A stretch of 64,000 nt of DNA from the NCBI RefSeq assembly GCF_008807415.1, contig NZ_CP043626.1, positions 3,596,001 through 3,660,000 of the forward strand, given 5' to 3'. Origin of the DNA: Pseudomonas denitrificans (nom. rej.) (GTDB taxonomy: Bacteria > Pseudomonadota > Gammaproteobacteria > Pseudomonadales > Pseudomonadaceae). Made by a program: the position numbers and the translations under genes. Under the pieces are notes generated by a model, which made no database searches, was not told the DNA's origin, and worked only from the letters and a program-made list of their open reading frames with translations. Shown here one piece after another: positions 15,490-23,523 of this stretch. Each line of letters opens with the position of its first letter. The first letter of the stretch is position 1.

Positions 15490-15507
15490 GTGTCGAAAAA
15501 GTGTCGA
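15490..15507 (+). repeat. Paired GTGTCGA direct repeat at right prophage end
   Basis: GTGTCGA at 15490-15496 and 15501-15507 with 11-base spacing (GTGTCGA-AAAA-GTGTCGA), the same word, spacing and orientation as at 523-540 near the left end. Confidence 0.6.
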
Positions 15508-15522
15508 CATTGCTGCCCGTTG

Positions 15523-15600
15523 CTATCCATACCTATCCCTTTCGCCAGAACCACCAGGACGTCAAGCCCAGCTCTATCAAGGGCTATCCACTGCTATCCA
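15523..15600 (+). repeat. CTATCCA iteron array in the right attachment region
   Basis: CTATCCA at 15523, 15584 and 15594, plus variants CTATCCC at 15533 and CTATCAA at 15574. Within each cluster the spacing is exactly 10 bases. This is the largest of the three arrays in the prophage. No gene is visible from 15341 to 15682, so the gap is the attachment and control region. Confidence 0.65.
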
Positions 15601-15624
15601 CCAAAAAACGCTGGCTAGCATTTC

Positions 15625-15634
15625 TACGCGCAAA
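15625..15634. other. Candidate attR core
   Basis: TACGCGCAAA preceded by CATTTC, matching the word at 444-453. It lies 48 bases before the DnaJ-related start, on the host side of both repeat families. Weak call, as the match is short. Confidence 0.35.
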
Positions 15635-15682
15635 GCGACGCGTACCCCAGCCCCTCTATCGGGCTACTGCTAATCTGACCGC

Positions 15683-16279
15683 ATGACGCCTGATCTCGAA
15701 CCTTCCCTCGACCTGACGGATCAGCTCCTGCAGCTATTGCGGGAAGCGCCTGAAGGAATCTCCGAATTCCAGCTGATCCAGCACTTGAAGGCTCGGCATT
15801 CCACCCACGTGCCGAACCTGCCGCTGACCGACAAGCTGGTGCTGTTCCGCACCCATTTCCTGGTGTTCAACGCGCTCTATCGCCTGCGCGACCGGCTCTG
15901 GGAGGAGAACGCCGCGCACCTGGAGATCGGCCCGCTGCAGATTCGTCTCTCTCCTTATATGAGCGGCGTGCAGGCGCTCGGCGAGCAGGACGCGCTGCGC
16001 GCTTACTACCTCGACGAGAAACACCTGAAGGAAACCACCGAGCGTGACGTGGAGAAGCTGCTGGAAAGCTTCTGGACGCGCATGCAGGGCAATGAGGAAA
16101 AGGCCGCCGCGCTAGCCCTTTTCGAGCTGGAAGACGGCCCGGTGGACTACGCGCTGATCAAGCTGCGCTACCGCCAGCTGGTCAGCCAGCACCACCCTGA
16201 TCGAGGCGGCAGCACCACGCGGCTGCAGTCGATCAACAAGGCCATGGAAATTCTGGAGCGCTATTACAGCCGCCCGTGA
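15683..16279 (+). CDS. DnaJ-related protein
   Basis: A 198-residue cytoplasmic protein with an N-terminal DNAJ-related region (LPLTDKLVLFRTHFLVFNALYRL) and a C-terminal J-domain fragment. The HPD motif (SQHHPDRGG) that stimulates Hsp70 ATPase is present near residue 173, followed by QSINKAMEILERYY. It is likely a co-chaperone of DnaK. The start ATG at 15683 lies 48 bases after the putative attR core, so prophage insertion may have changed its promoter. High G/C third positions mark it as host chromosome. Confidence 0.88.
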   Translation: MTPDLEPSLDLTDQLLQLLREAPEGISEFQLIQHLKARHSTHVPNLPLTDKLVLFRTHFLVFNALYRLRDRLWEENAAHLEIGPLQIRLSPYMSGVQALGEQDALRAYYLDEKHLKETTERDVEKLLESFWTRMQGNEEKAAALALFELEDGPVDYALIKLRYRQLVSQHHPDRGGSTTRLQSINKAMEILERYYSRP

Positions 16280-16334
16280 AACTTCCATTTGCTCTAAACC
16301 CACGGACGACGTGGCATGCAGCCATTCCTATACT

Positions 16335-16349
16335 GCGACTTAAGGTCGC
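16335..16349. promoter_or_regulatory. Inverted repeat upstream of the Yip1 gene
   Basis: GCGAC-TTAAG-GTCGC lies about 90 bases upstream of the Yip1 start, in the 160-base gap after the DnaJ-related gene. It may be an operator or a weak terminator stem; no U-run follows. Confidence 0.35.
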
Positions 16350-16439
16350 ATTAGTCGGCCAGGCACCGGATGACGCTGGCTACGCGTATTCGGCGCCTCG
16401 CTGGGGGGCGACCTTCTATAAGAAGAGGAGAATGCTGAC

Positions 16440-17036
16440 ATGATCCATCATGTGTGGGGGCTCTTCACCCATCCCGATCAGGAATGGCAGGACATCCGTG
16501 GCGAAGAAGAATCCATCAGCCACATGTACCTGACCCACGTCCTGATCCTCGCTGCCATCCCGGTCATTTCCGCCTACATCGGCACCACGCAGGTCGGCTG
16601 GGTTCTGGGCAATGCGGGACCGGTCAAGCTGACGGCCGCCAGTGCGATACAGCTGACCATCATGACCTATATCGCCATGCTCGCCGGCGTCGCCGTGATG
16701 GGCGCTTTCATCCACTGGATGGCCCGTACCTACGACGCGTCGCCATCGCTGACCCAATGCATAGTGTTCGCCGCGTATACCGCTACCCCGCTGTTCATCG
16801 GCGGCCTGGCGGCGCTCTACCCGCACCTGTGGCTGGGCATGATCATCGGCACCGCCGCGATCTGCTACACCGTCTACCTGCTCTACGTTGGCATCCCGAC
16901 CTTCATGAACATTCCCAAGGATGAAGGTTTCCTGTTCTCCAGCTCGGTGCTGGCGGTAGGACTGGTGGTGCTGGTGGCGATGATGGCCCTGTCGGTCATC
17001 CTCTGGGGCAGCGGCGTCGGCCCGGAATACACCTGA
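16440..17036 (+). CDS. Yip1-family inner-membrane protein
   Basis: A 198-residue integral membrane protein with about five spans (MYLTHVLILAAIPVISAY, LTIMTYIAMLAGVAVMGAF, FAAYTATPLFIGGLAALY, GMIIGTAAICYTVYLLY, SVLAVGLVVLVAMMALSV). The start, MIHHVWGLFTHPDQEWQDI, is typical of bacterial Yip1-domain proteins (the W..L..P...W motif). The AGAAGAGGAG site precedes ATG 16440. Its role is unknown beyond membrane association. It ends just before a strong terminator. Confidence 0.85.
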   Translation: MIHHVWGLFTHPDQEWQDIRGEEESISHMYLTHVLILAAIPVISAYIGTTQVGWVLGNAGPVKLTAASAIQLTIMTYIAMLAGVAVMGAFIHWMARTYDASPSLTQCIVFAAYTATPLFIGGLAALYPHLWLGMIIGTAAICYTVYLLYVGIPTFMNIPKDEGFLFSSSVLAVGLVVLVAMMALSVILWGSGVGPEYT

Positions 17037-17054
17037 TATCACTCGATGAAAAAC

Positions 17055-17084
17055 AACCGGGCCCGTGTGGCCCGGTTTTGTTTT
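17055..17084 (+). terminator. Terminator after the Yip1 gene
   Basis: Perfect 9-bp stem AACCGGGCC/GGCCCGGTT (17055-17063 with 17069-17077), 5-base loop, followed by TTGTTTT. Confidence 0.9.
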
Positions 17085-17208
17085 GCGCGGGTGCTTGCCT
17101 GAAACTCGCCCGGCTTGCCTGAACCTGCACCCCGGACGAGCGGCCGCGAGAAATCCTCCACCCGCGCTCCGACTGCGGCATAATCTGCCCCCGTCGGAGA
17201 ACCACTGT

Positions 17209-17706
17209 ATGCCTGAACAGCTCAACGCTCGCGTCGAAGCCTGCTACCAGCAGGCCGAAGCCTTCTTCCAGCGGCGCTTTCCCCGCCCGGAAGTAAGCTT
17301 CCGGCTACGCGGCCAGAAGGCCGGCGTCGCCCACCTGGATGAAAACCTGCTGCGCTTCAACCCGCAGCTGTACCGGGAAAACCACGAACACTTCCTGCAG
17401 CAGACCGTGGCCCATGAAGTGGCCCACCTGATCGCCCACCAGATGTTCGGCCCGCGCATTCGCCCGCATGGCGAGGAGTGGCAACTGATCATGCGCGGCA
17501 TCTACGGTCTGCCGCCGGATCGCTGCCACACCTACGAGATCAAGCGCCGCCGCGCCACCCGCTACCTGTATCGCTGCCACTGCGGCGAGGGCAATGAATT
17601 CCCCTTCTCGTCCCAGCGCCACAACCTGGTCGCCCAGGGCCGCCGCTACTACTGCCGGCGCTGCCGCGCGACGCTGATCTTCACCGGCGAAACCCGCCGC
17701 GAGTGA
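17209..17706 (+). CDS. sprT: SprT-family zinc metalloprotease-like protein
   Basis: A 165-residue protein, the same length as E. coli SprT. The zinc-binding HExxH is in VAHEVAHLIAHQ, with another His downstream (RPHGEEW). The C-terminal half has a zinc ribbon (YRCHCGEGNEF and YYCRRCRATL). SprT/Spartan relatives act on DNA-linked proteins in eukaryotes; the bacterial role is less clear. The start at 17209 has CGGAGA upstream; a longer frame reaching 17065 begins inside the preceding terminator and is rejected. Its 3' end lies six bases from the convergent CoA-transferase gene. Confidence 0.9.
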   Translation: MPEQLNARVEACYQQAEAFFQRRFPRPEVSFRLRGQKAGVAHLDENLLRFNPQLYRENHEHFLQQTVAHEVAHLIAHQMFGPRIRPHGEEWQLIMRGIYGLPPDRCHTYEIKRRRATRYLYRCHCGEGNEFPFSSQRHNLVAQGRRYYCRRCRATLIFTGETRRE

Positions 17707-17712
17707 TGCCGC

Positions 17713-18894
17713 TCAGGCGATAGCCTTGGCTGCCTTGAGCGCCGTAACCTGCTCGTCGGTGTATCCCAGTTCCGCCATCACCTGTGCCGTGTGCGCACCC
17801 AGCGCAGCGCCGATATGCCGTGGCTCGGGCAGGCCGGCGGAGAAGCGGATCGGGCAGGCCATCTGCCGCTGCTCGCCGCCCTTGCCGTTGGGCACCTGGG
17901 TCACCACGCCACGCTCGACCAGTTGCGGATGCTCCACCGCCTCGGCCAGCGACAGCATCGGCTCGACGCAGGCGTCCAGCCCGGCGAAGCGTTCCTGCCA
18001 CTGGGCGAAATCCTGCTTCTCGAACTCGATGGCAATCTCGCGCTTTAGCGCCTGCTGGTCTTCCGGCTTGGGCGACAGCCCCCGCGTGGCCAGCTCCGGT
18101 CGGCCGATAGCCGCGCAGAACTGCTGCATGAACTGCGGCTCCAGACTGCCCACCGAGAACCAGCGACCATCGCGGGTGCGGTAGTAGTCGTAGAAGCTGC
18201 CGCCGTTGAGCGCGAGGCCTTCCATCTCCGGCTCGACGCCCGCCGCGAGATAGCCTGCGCCAGCCATGCCGTGCAGGCTGAAGGCGCAGTCGGTCATGCT
18301 CACGTCGACCTGCTGCCCCTCCCCCGTCTGCTGCCGGTGGATGACCGCCGCCAGCAACCCCATCACGCCATGCAGCGAGCCGCCGCCGATGTCCGCCAGT
18401 TGTACGCCCAGCGGCAGCGGGCCGCTCTCGCGGCGGCCGGTGTAGCTGGCGACGCCGGCCAGCGCCAGGTAGTTGATGTCATGCCCGGCACGGTCGCGCA
18501 GCGGCCCGGTCTGGCCGTAGCCGGTGATCGACACGTAGATCAGCTTCGGGTTGATCGCCTTGAGCGCCTCGTACCCCAGGCCCAGCTTGTCCATCACGCC
18601 GGGGCGGAACTGCTCCAGGACGATGTCGTAATCCTGCACCAGCTGCTTAACCACCTCCACCGCCGCGGCCTGCTTCAGGTCCAGCGCGATGCAGCGCTTG
18701 TTGCGGTTGAGATAGGCGTGGCTGGCCGAGGTGCCGTCCACGTGGGGCGGCAGCACGCGCACCAGGTCCATGCGCGTGGGCGATTCCACGCGCAGCACCT
18801 GGGCACCCATGTCGGCCAGCAGCAGCGAGGCGAACGGCCCCGGCAGCAGGGTGGAGAAATCGAGAACTTTCAGTGAGGCGAGCGGGCCGTTCAT
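17713..18894 (-). CDS. Class III CoA-transferase / acyl-CoA racemase family (CaiB/BaiF)
   Basis: A 393-residue enzyme that moves CoA between organic acids or epimerises 2-methylacyl-CoA. The N-terminus (LKVLDFSTLLPGPFASLLLADMG) and the later block QFRPGVMDKLGLGYE, ISITGYG-like VSITGYGQTGP and the AGHDINYLA segment with the family's catalytic Asp are visible. The start at 18894 follows AGGAG; an upstream ATG at 18915 lacks this site. It is followed upstream (same strand, 42 bases) by an acyl-CoA dehydrogenase, which suggests a branched-chain or aromatic acid degradation pair. Substrate unknown. Confidence 0.88.
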   Translation of the reverse strand: MNGPLASLKVLDFSTLLPGPFASLLLADMGAQVLRVESPTRMDLVRVLPPHVDGTSASHAYLNRNKRCIALDLKQAAAVEVVKQLVQDYDIVLEQFRPGVMDKLGLGYEALKAINPKLIYVSITGYGQTGPLRDRAGHDINYLALAGVASYTGRRESGPLPLGVQLADIGGGSLHGVMGLLAAVIHRQQTGEGQQVDVSMTDCAFSLHGMAGAGYLAAGVEPEMEGLALNGGSFYDYYRTRDGRWFSVGSLEPQFMQQFCAAIGRPELATRGLSPKPEDQQALKREIAIEFEKQDFAQWQERFAGLDACVEPMLSLAEAVEHPQLVERGVVTQVPNGKGGEQRQMACPIRFSAGLPEPRHIGAALGAHTAQVMAELGYTDEQVTALKAAKAIA

Positions 18895-18936
18895 GGGCAC
18901 TCCTGTTTCGCTCAATCGATACGTGGGCGCCGCGCC

Positions 18937-20076
18937 TCAGAGCTTCATACCGCGGCTGATGATCTCTTTCATGATCTCCGAAGTACCGGCGAAGATGCGC
19001 TGGATGCGCGCGTTCGCGTACATCTTGCAGATCGGATATTCCCACATGTAACCCCAGCCGCCGTGCAGTTGCACGCCTTCGTCGACCACCTTGCACAGCA
19101 GCTCGGTGGTGAACAGCTTGGCCTCGGCGGCCACTTCGGGGGTGAGCTTCTTCTGGTTGTGGTCCATCACGCAGCGGTCGGTGAAGACCTGCGCCACGTC
19201 GATCTGCGTGCGCATCTCGGCGAGCTTGAAGCGGGTGTTCTGGAAGTGCGCCACCGGGCGGTCGAAGGCCTTGCGCTCCTTCACGTAGTCGATGGTCGCG
19301 TTCAGCGCCGCCTCGGCGCCCGCCACCGCGCCGCAGGCGTTGGTCAGGCGCTCCTGCGCCAGCATGTTCATCAGGTAGAAGAAGCCGCCCTTGGCGTCGC
19401 CCAGCAGGTTTTCCTTCGGCACCTTCACGTTGTTGAAGAACAGCTCGGCGGTGTCCTGGCTCTTCATGCCCAGCTTCTTCAGGTTGCGCCCGCGCTCGAA
19501 ACCTTCCATGCCACGCTCGACCACGAACAGGCCCATGGCGTGCTTGTTGTTCGGATCGGTCTTGGCCGCGACTATCACCAGGTCCGCCAACAGGCCGTTG
19601 GAGATGAACACCTTGGAACCGTTGAGAACGAAGTGGTCACCCTTGTCCACGGCCGTGGTGCGCATGCCGGCGAGGTCGGAGCCGGCCGACGGCTCGGTCA
19701 TCGCCACCGCCAGGATGCTTTCGCCACGGATGATCCCCGGCAGCCAGCGGGCCTTCTGTTCGGCGTTGCCGTACTCGGCGATGTAGGGGCCGCACAGTGC
19801 CGAGTGCAACGGGATCATGAAACCCGGCTCGTTGATGGCGGCCAGTTCCTCACACATGATCTGTTCGTAGCGGAAATCCTTCAGCGCAGTTCCGCCGTAC
19901 TCCTCTTCCGCCCAGGGCAGCAGGAAACCCATCTCCCCCGCCTTGCGCCAGACACTGCGGTCCACCACGCCGGCTTCCTCCCATTCCTCCTGGTGAGGCA
20001 CCACTTCCCTGTCGAGGAAGGTACGGAACGCATCGCGGAACAGGTTGTGCTCGGTCTCGAAGTGATTGCGCAGCAT
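18937..20076 (-). CDS. Acyl-CoA dehydrogenase
   Basis: A 379-residue FAD enzyme that oxidises acyl-CoA to enoyl-CoA. The signatures are clear: AVAMTEPSAGSDLAGMRTTA (substrate/FAD binding), IDVAQVFTDRCV, and the C-terminal LHGGWGYMWEYPICKMYANA with ARIQRIFAGTSEIMKEII. A catalytic Glu would be expected in the loop after the QLHGGWGY block. The start at 20076 (MLRNHFETEHNLF) has GGGAG upstream and matches family length, so the longer frame to 20277 is not used. It is the first gene of a two-gene unit with the CoA-transferase. Confidence 0.93.
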   Translation of the reverse strand: MLRNHFETEHNLFRDAFRTFLDREVVPHQEEWEEAGVVDRSVWRKAGEMGFLLPWAEEEYGGTALKDFRYEQIMCEELAAINEPGFMIPLHSALCGPYIAEYGNAEQKARWLPGIIRGESILAVAMTEPSAGSDLAGMRTTAVDKGDHFVLNGSKVFISNGLLADLVIVAAKTDPNNKHAMGLFVVERGMEGFERGRNLKKLGMKSQDTAELFFNNVKVPKENLLGDAKGGFFYLMNMLAQERLTNACGAVAGAEAALNATIDYVKERKAFDRPVAHFQNTRFKLAEMRTQIDVAQVFTDRCVMDHNQKKLTPEVAAEAKLFTTELLCKVVDEGVQLHGGWGYMWEYPICKMYANARIQRIFAGTSEIMKEIISRGMKL

Positions 20077-20221
20077 GGTCGACTCCCGGTGGGTTGAGTG
20101 CCCGCAGGGTAGGTGTTGGCCGCGCGCTGCCTCAATGACGCGAGCGCTCAGGGTCGATTGACGCAATCGCCCAGCAGATGCGAGTGTGAAACCTCCCAAA
20201 TCCGCACCGGAGAGCGCCCGC

Positions 20222-20686
20222 ATGCAGATCCGACCTTTCCAGGTGCAGGACATCCCGCCGTACGAAAGCTGGTTCAACGATCCGCTGCTCGACGCGCAAC
20301 TGGGCCCGATGGATCGCTACTGGCTGGAGCAGGTGCTGAAGGATGCGGACAAGGCCCAGTACAGCATTCTGCGTGGAGGCCTGCTGGTCGCGGTGGTGGG
20401 GGTTTGCCTGCCCACACCGGCGCATCCGTACTATTTCGTCACCGATCTTGCCGTGCGCCCGGAGTTACGCGGCTCGGGCATCGGGCGCGCGGTAATGACG
20501 CTGGTGATGAGCCGAGCGGAACTGCAGAACAGCCCCTTGTGGCGAGCCAGCGTGAGGCCGGACAACCCGGCAGCCCTGGCTTTCCTGATCAAGCTGGGCT
20601 GGACGCGGCTGGAAATGGGCAATCCGTTCGATGAACTGCTGGAGTTCGAATTCCGCCGACGGCCAGCGGGGCCTTTGCTCCGCTGA
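20222..20686 (+). CDS. GNAT-family N-acetyltransferase
   Basis: A 154-residue protein with the GNAT acetyl-CoA pocket: VTDLAVRPELRGSGIGRAVM (motif A, R/Q-x-x-G-x-G/A) followed by the C-terminal SVRPDNPAALAFLIKLGW segment. It acetylates an unknown amine. ATG 20222 has GGAGAG upstream; another ATG at 20186 would add 12 residues. It is divergent from the acyl-CoA dehydrogenase, sharing a 145-base upstream region. Confidence 0.88.
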   Translation: MQIRPFQVQDIPPYESWFNDPLLDAQLGPMDRYWLEQVLKDADKAQYSILRGGLLVAVVGVCLPTPAHPYYFVTDLAVRPELRGSGIGRAVMTLVMSRAELQNSPLWRASVRPDNPAALAFLIKLGWTRLEMGNPFDELLEFEFRRRPAGPLLR

Positions 20687-20698
20687 TCCAGCCGGGGC

Positions 20699-20773
20699 GT
20701 AAGTGCGGACTTTGTCCGCGATAGCTCACCGCCTACGCCGGGCCCGCCCGATCGCGGATGAATCCGCTCCTAC
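20699..20773. repeat. REP-like inverted element
   Basis: Two REP-type units facing each other: TGCGGACTTTGTCCGCGAT and ATCGCGGATGAATCCGCTCC, separated by about 30 bases. The second half recurs in the element at 23427-23492. Typical Pseudomonas extragenic palindrome downstream of a gene. Confidence 0.75.
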
Positions 20774-20821
20774 GCGAGCGAGAGATTCGGTGTTCGTAGG
20801 AAGGTAATTTTCCGACTCCAT

Positions 20822-20847
20822 AAAAAAACCCCGCCTAGGCGGGGTTT
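20822..20847 (-). terminator. Terminator of the porin gene
   Basis: Perfect stem AAACCCCGCC/GGCGGGGTTT with 2 unpaired bases (20826-20847), followed on the minus strand by a T-run from 20828 to 20822. It lies 34 bases after the porin stop. Confidence 0.92.
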
Positions 20848-20880
20848 ACACAAAGGAGTCAAACGGTAGAGCGGTCGTTC

Positions 20881-22197
20881 TTAGAACACGTACTGCAGAC
20901 GGGTCACGACACCGTTGCCGTCGTCGTCGCCGTTGGCATTGCGGATGCCGTCGGTGCTGACGTGAACGTAGTCCAGGGAGACCTTCACGGCTTCGTTGGC
21001 GTACCAGTTCACACCGATGGTGTTGGTGCTGGCCTTGGTGTCGCCCACGTCGCGGGTGGCGGTAGCCACGACCACGTTCGGGTCATCAACCTTGATGTGG
21101 TCGTAACGGTAGAAGACTTCCCAGGCACCAATTTCCTTGTTGGACGGCTTGATGGTGTCGAACTTGGCGCCATCGAGCTTGTACACGCGGGATTCACCGG
21201 TGATGGTGTAGGCCAGCTGGCCGTAGTAGCCGTCAGCCTTGATGTCTTCGTAAGCGTCGGCATCAGCCTTCAGCTTGCGCTTCAGGTATTCGGCCTGAGC
21301 GGAGAACGGGCCGATGGCGTAGGCGAATTCAGCACCCCAGGTGGAGTCGTCCTTGTAGGAACCGGCCGGGCTCAGGGTGGCGCCGCCGAAGGTAGCGCGG
21401 TTGCCGTTGTCGCCAGCGTCGTTACCGCCGTTGGTGGCGATGCCACGCATGCCCAGACGCGGACGGATGCGGGAGTCGAAGGCGGTGTCATCCAGGTCAC
21501 GGTAGGCGTAGTCCACGCCAACGTGCAGGACGTTACCGTCGGTGTTCAGCGGAGCGAACACGCCGCGGAAGTTGAACTGCTTGACGCTGTCGCCGTCGGT
21601 GTCGTCGGCGTCCTTGGCGTAAACGCCGGCGTCCAGGTAAGCCATGTTGGCGACGACGCCGCCAACCTGGGCACCCATGCCGTCCTGGTGGGTGTTGATC
21701 CAGTCAGCCAGTTCGTACGCGGAGGTTCGCTCGGTGGCGGTGACCCACTTGGAGCTGGTGGCTTTTTCCAGACCGAAGTCCGGGTCGAAGCGGCCGAACT
21801 TCAGGGTGACCGGGCTGAAGCCGGTGTAGCTGAAGGAGGCTTCGTCGAAGTAACCGTTGTCAGCGTTACCGGAGTTGTGGGACATGTCGTAGTTGATCTG
21901 GTATTTCCAGTCTTTGTAGACAGTGCCGCCCAGTTCCAGGTAGGCGCGGCGGAAGTAGGCGCCGTCACCGTTGTTGCCGTTCTTGGTGTAGAAACCATCG
22001 AAGCGGCTGTAATCCGCTTGCAGACGGCCACCGAGCTTGAAGCTGAATTCCTTGTCGGTGGTGCCGACTTCAAGACCGCCTTTGGTCTTGATTACGATAT
22101 CGGCGCCATCGGTGGTGACTGTGCCTGCGAAAGCCTGGGCGGAAACGGCCAGTGCCAGGGCAGTGGCGGCGTAACCGGCGAAGTGCTTACGGATCAT
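20881..22197 (-). CDS. OprO/OprP-type phosphate or pyrophosphate-selective porin
   Basis: A 438-residue outer-membrane beta-barrel protein. The signal peptide [18 protein letters not shown] ends at QAFA, and the barrel begins [20 protein letters not shown], a usual start of the O/P porin family. The sequence is rich in alternating strands ([18 protein letters not shown]) and ends in the terminal phenylalanine (RLQYVF) needed for outer-membrane insertion. In P. aeruginosa OprP and OprO take up phosphate and pyrophosphate under PhoB. No clear Pho box was seen upstream, so regulation could differ. A glucose or other anion porin of the same fold is possible. Confidence 0.88.
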   Translation of the reverse strand: MIRKHFAGYAATALALAVSAQAFAGTVTTDGADIVIKTKGGLEVGTTDKEFSFKLGGRLQADYSRFDGFYTKNGNNGDGAYFRRAYLELGGTVYKDWKYQINYDMSHNSGNADNGYFDEASFSYTGFSPVTLKFGRFDPDFGLEKATSSKWVTATERTSAYELADWINTHQDGMGAQVGGVVANMAYLDAGVYAKDADDTDGDSVKQFNFRGVFAPLNTDGNVLHVGVDYAYRDLDDTAFDSRIRPRLGMRGIATNGGNDAGDNGNRATFGGATLSPAGSYKDDSTWGAEFAYAIGPFSAQAEYLKRKLKADADAYEDIKADGYYGQLAYTITGESRVYKLDGAKFDTIKPSNKEIGAWEVFYRYDHIKVDDPNVVVATATRDVGDTKASTNTIGVNWYANEAVKVSLDYVHVSTDGIRNANGDDDGNGVVTRLQYVF

Positions 22198-22497
22198 CGA
22201 AGATTCCCCTTAATGGTATTTGCGTTGAACACGCCGAGTGCCTGGCTGCTGCGCGCCCCCCAAGGACTCGCACAGGCCGTTCTGGCGGCCCCCGTTTGTG
22301 TTGCTGGGAATCTTGGCGAGGGGTTATTTCAGATCAGTTGCTCGTAGATAAAACTTTTATTACAAAGGAACTTTTGATTTCCTTATGGCATAAAGGTCCT
22401 AAGCCATGTCCCACTAGGCCTTCAGGCATTTCTGAAGGCCGCTTTACCGGTATGCTGTCGCCTTCCCCAGGAAGACCGTTCCCGCCCAGGCTTTCCC
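22198..22497. other. Divergent intergenic region, porin / DedA
   Basis: Three hundred bases between the porin start (minus) and the DedA-type start (plus). It is GC-rich near the porin and AT-rich from 22320 to 22400 (TAAAACTTTTATTACAAAGG), probably holding the promoters. No Pho-box repeat, hairpin or small gene was recognised. Confidence 0.5.
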
Positions 22498-23430
22498 ATG
22501 CACGAACTGCAACCCCTGATCCAGCAGCACGGCCTCACCTTGCTGTTCTTCAACGTCCTGCTCGAGCAGTTGGGCCTGCCGATCCCGGCCTACCCGGCGC
22601 TGATCGTCGCCGGCGCCCTGGCGCTGCAGGGCAGCGGCGTGCCGCTGGGCCAGGCACTGGCAGTGGCCGTCTGCGCCTGCCTGATCGCCGACCTGATCTG
22701 GTTCTGCGCCGGGCGGCGCTATGGCGGCTTCATGCTGCGCAGCGTCTGCAAGGTCTCGCTGTCCCCGGACAGCTGTATTCGCCAGAGCCAGAGCCTTTAC
22801 CTGCGCGTCGGTCCGCGTGCACTGCTGATCTCTCGCTTCCTCCCCGGCGCCAGCGCGCTGACCACCACCATGGCCGGCATGACGCGCACGCCGCTGCCGC
22901 GCTTCCTCGCATACGATTGCGCGGGCGCGGCGCTCTGGGCGGGCTCCGCGCTACTGCTCGGGAGCATCTTCAGCAGCGCGGTGGACCGCATCCTCGACCT
23001 GCTCACCGAGTACGCCAGCGTCGGCGTCACGGCGTTGCTCGGCGTCTTCGCGCTGTTCATCGCCTGGAAGCTCTGGCAGCGCTTCAGCCTGCTCAAGCGC
23101 ACCTCGCGGATACCGCGCATCAGCGTCGACGAACTGCGGGCGCGCCTGGACGCTGGCGAGCCGCCGCTGATTCTCGATGTGCGGGCACAGTTCGATGACG
23201 AGGCGATTCCCGGCTCCATCGCCTTCAGCCTGGACGGCGCGCTGGACGAGTTGCGCAGCAGCTTCGAGGACAAGGACGTGGTGATCTACTGCGCCTGCCC
23301 CCACGAACTTTCCGCGGCGATGCTGGCGGAGCGGCTGCAGGCATTCGGACACCCGCGGACGTGGGCGCTGTCGGGTGGGTTGGATGCGTGGCGGGCGCAG
23401 GCACCTGCGTCGGTCCTGAATCCGACGTAG
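22498..23430 (+). CDS. DedA-family membrane protein fused to a rhodanese domain
   Basis: A 310-residue two-domain protein. Residues ~1-200 are a DedA/VTT membrane domain: LEQLGLPIPAYPALIVAGAL, then the conserved GRRYGG, SRFLPGASALTTTMAGM and four to five spans. Residues ~205-305 form a cytosolic rhodanese domain (ISVDELRARLDAGEPPLILD, then VVIYCACPHELSA with the active-site Cys, and LSGGLDAW). DedA proteins support membrane lipid flipping and proton-motive force; the rhodanese could shuttle sulfur or sense redox. Intact full length. The 3' end overlaps a REP-like element by four bases. Confidence 0.92.
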   Translation: MHELQPLIQQHGLTLLFFNVLLEQLGLPIPAYPALIVAGALALQGSGVPLGQALAVAVCACLIADLIWFCAGRRYGGFMLRSVCKVSLSPDSCIRQSQSLYLRVGPRALLISRFLPGASALTTTMAGMTRTPLPRFLAYDCAGAALWAGSALLLGSIFSSAVDRILDLLTEYASVGVTALLGVFALFIAWKLWQRFSLLKRTSRIPRISVDELRARLDAGEPPLILDVRAQFDDEAIPGSIAFSLDGALDELRSSFEDKDVVIYCACPHELSAAMLAERLQAFGHPRTWALSGGLDAWRAQAPASVLNPT

Positions 23431-23492
23431 GAGCGGACTCCGTCCGCGATTGGCATCCGCCGTGTAGAAATCGCGGATGAATCCGCTCCTAC
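23427..23492. repeat. REP-like inverted element
   Basis: GTAGGAGCGGA-CTCCG-TCCGCGAT faces ATCGCGGATGAATCCGCTCC-TAC across a short spacer, giving nearly perfect outer inverted repeats. The right half matches the element at 20751-20773. It sits between two convergent genes. Confidence 0.8.
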
Positions 23493-23523
23493 ACCAACAC
23501 CCGGCGCAGGAGCAGCCAGAGGC

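Larger units (their letters stand above)
444..15634. mobile_element. Pf-type inovirus (filamentous phage) prophage, about 15.2 kb
   Basis: The block carries a full inovirus core: repressor, Xis-like protein, ssDNA-binding protein, major coat CoaB, adsorption protein, pVI, Zot/pI, Rep and tyrosine integrase, in the same order as Pf1/Pf4 (int-distal xis to int). CoaB residues after the signal peptide are nearly those of Pf1 (VIDT, AVE.AITDG, then GGYIVGALVILAVAG). Host genes on both sides are GC-rich, while the two end modules (541-2543 and 10700-15400) are clearly AT-richer, which marks them as cargo. The limits are tentative. They are set by a shared 10-base word, TACGCGCAAA, at 444-453 and 15625-15634 and by GTGTCGA repeats just inside. 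No tRNA gene is seen at either end, unlike Pf4 and Pf5. Confidence 0.9.

Noticed and set aside
15523..15600. CTATCCA array as a CRISPR array
   Set aside because: Units are 7 bases with 3-base spacers, far too short for CRISPR; no cas genes.
15341..15682. Search for a tRNA gene as the integration target
   Set aside because: No GGTTCGA-type T-loop or cloverleaf was seen at either prophage end.
22198..22497. Pho box upstream of the OprO/OprP-type porin
   Set aside because: No CTGTCAT-like direct repeat with 11-base spacing could be found.
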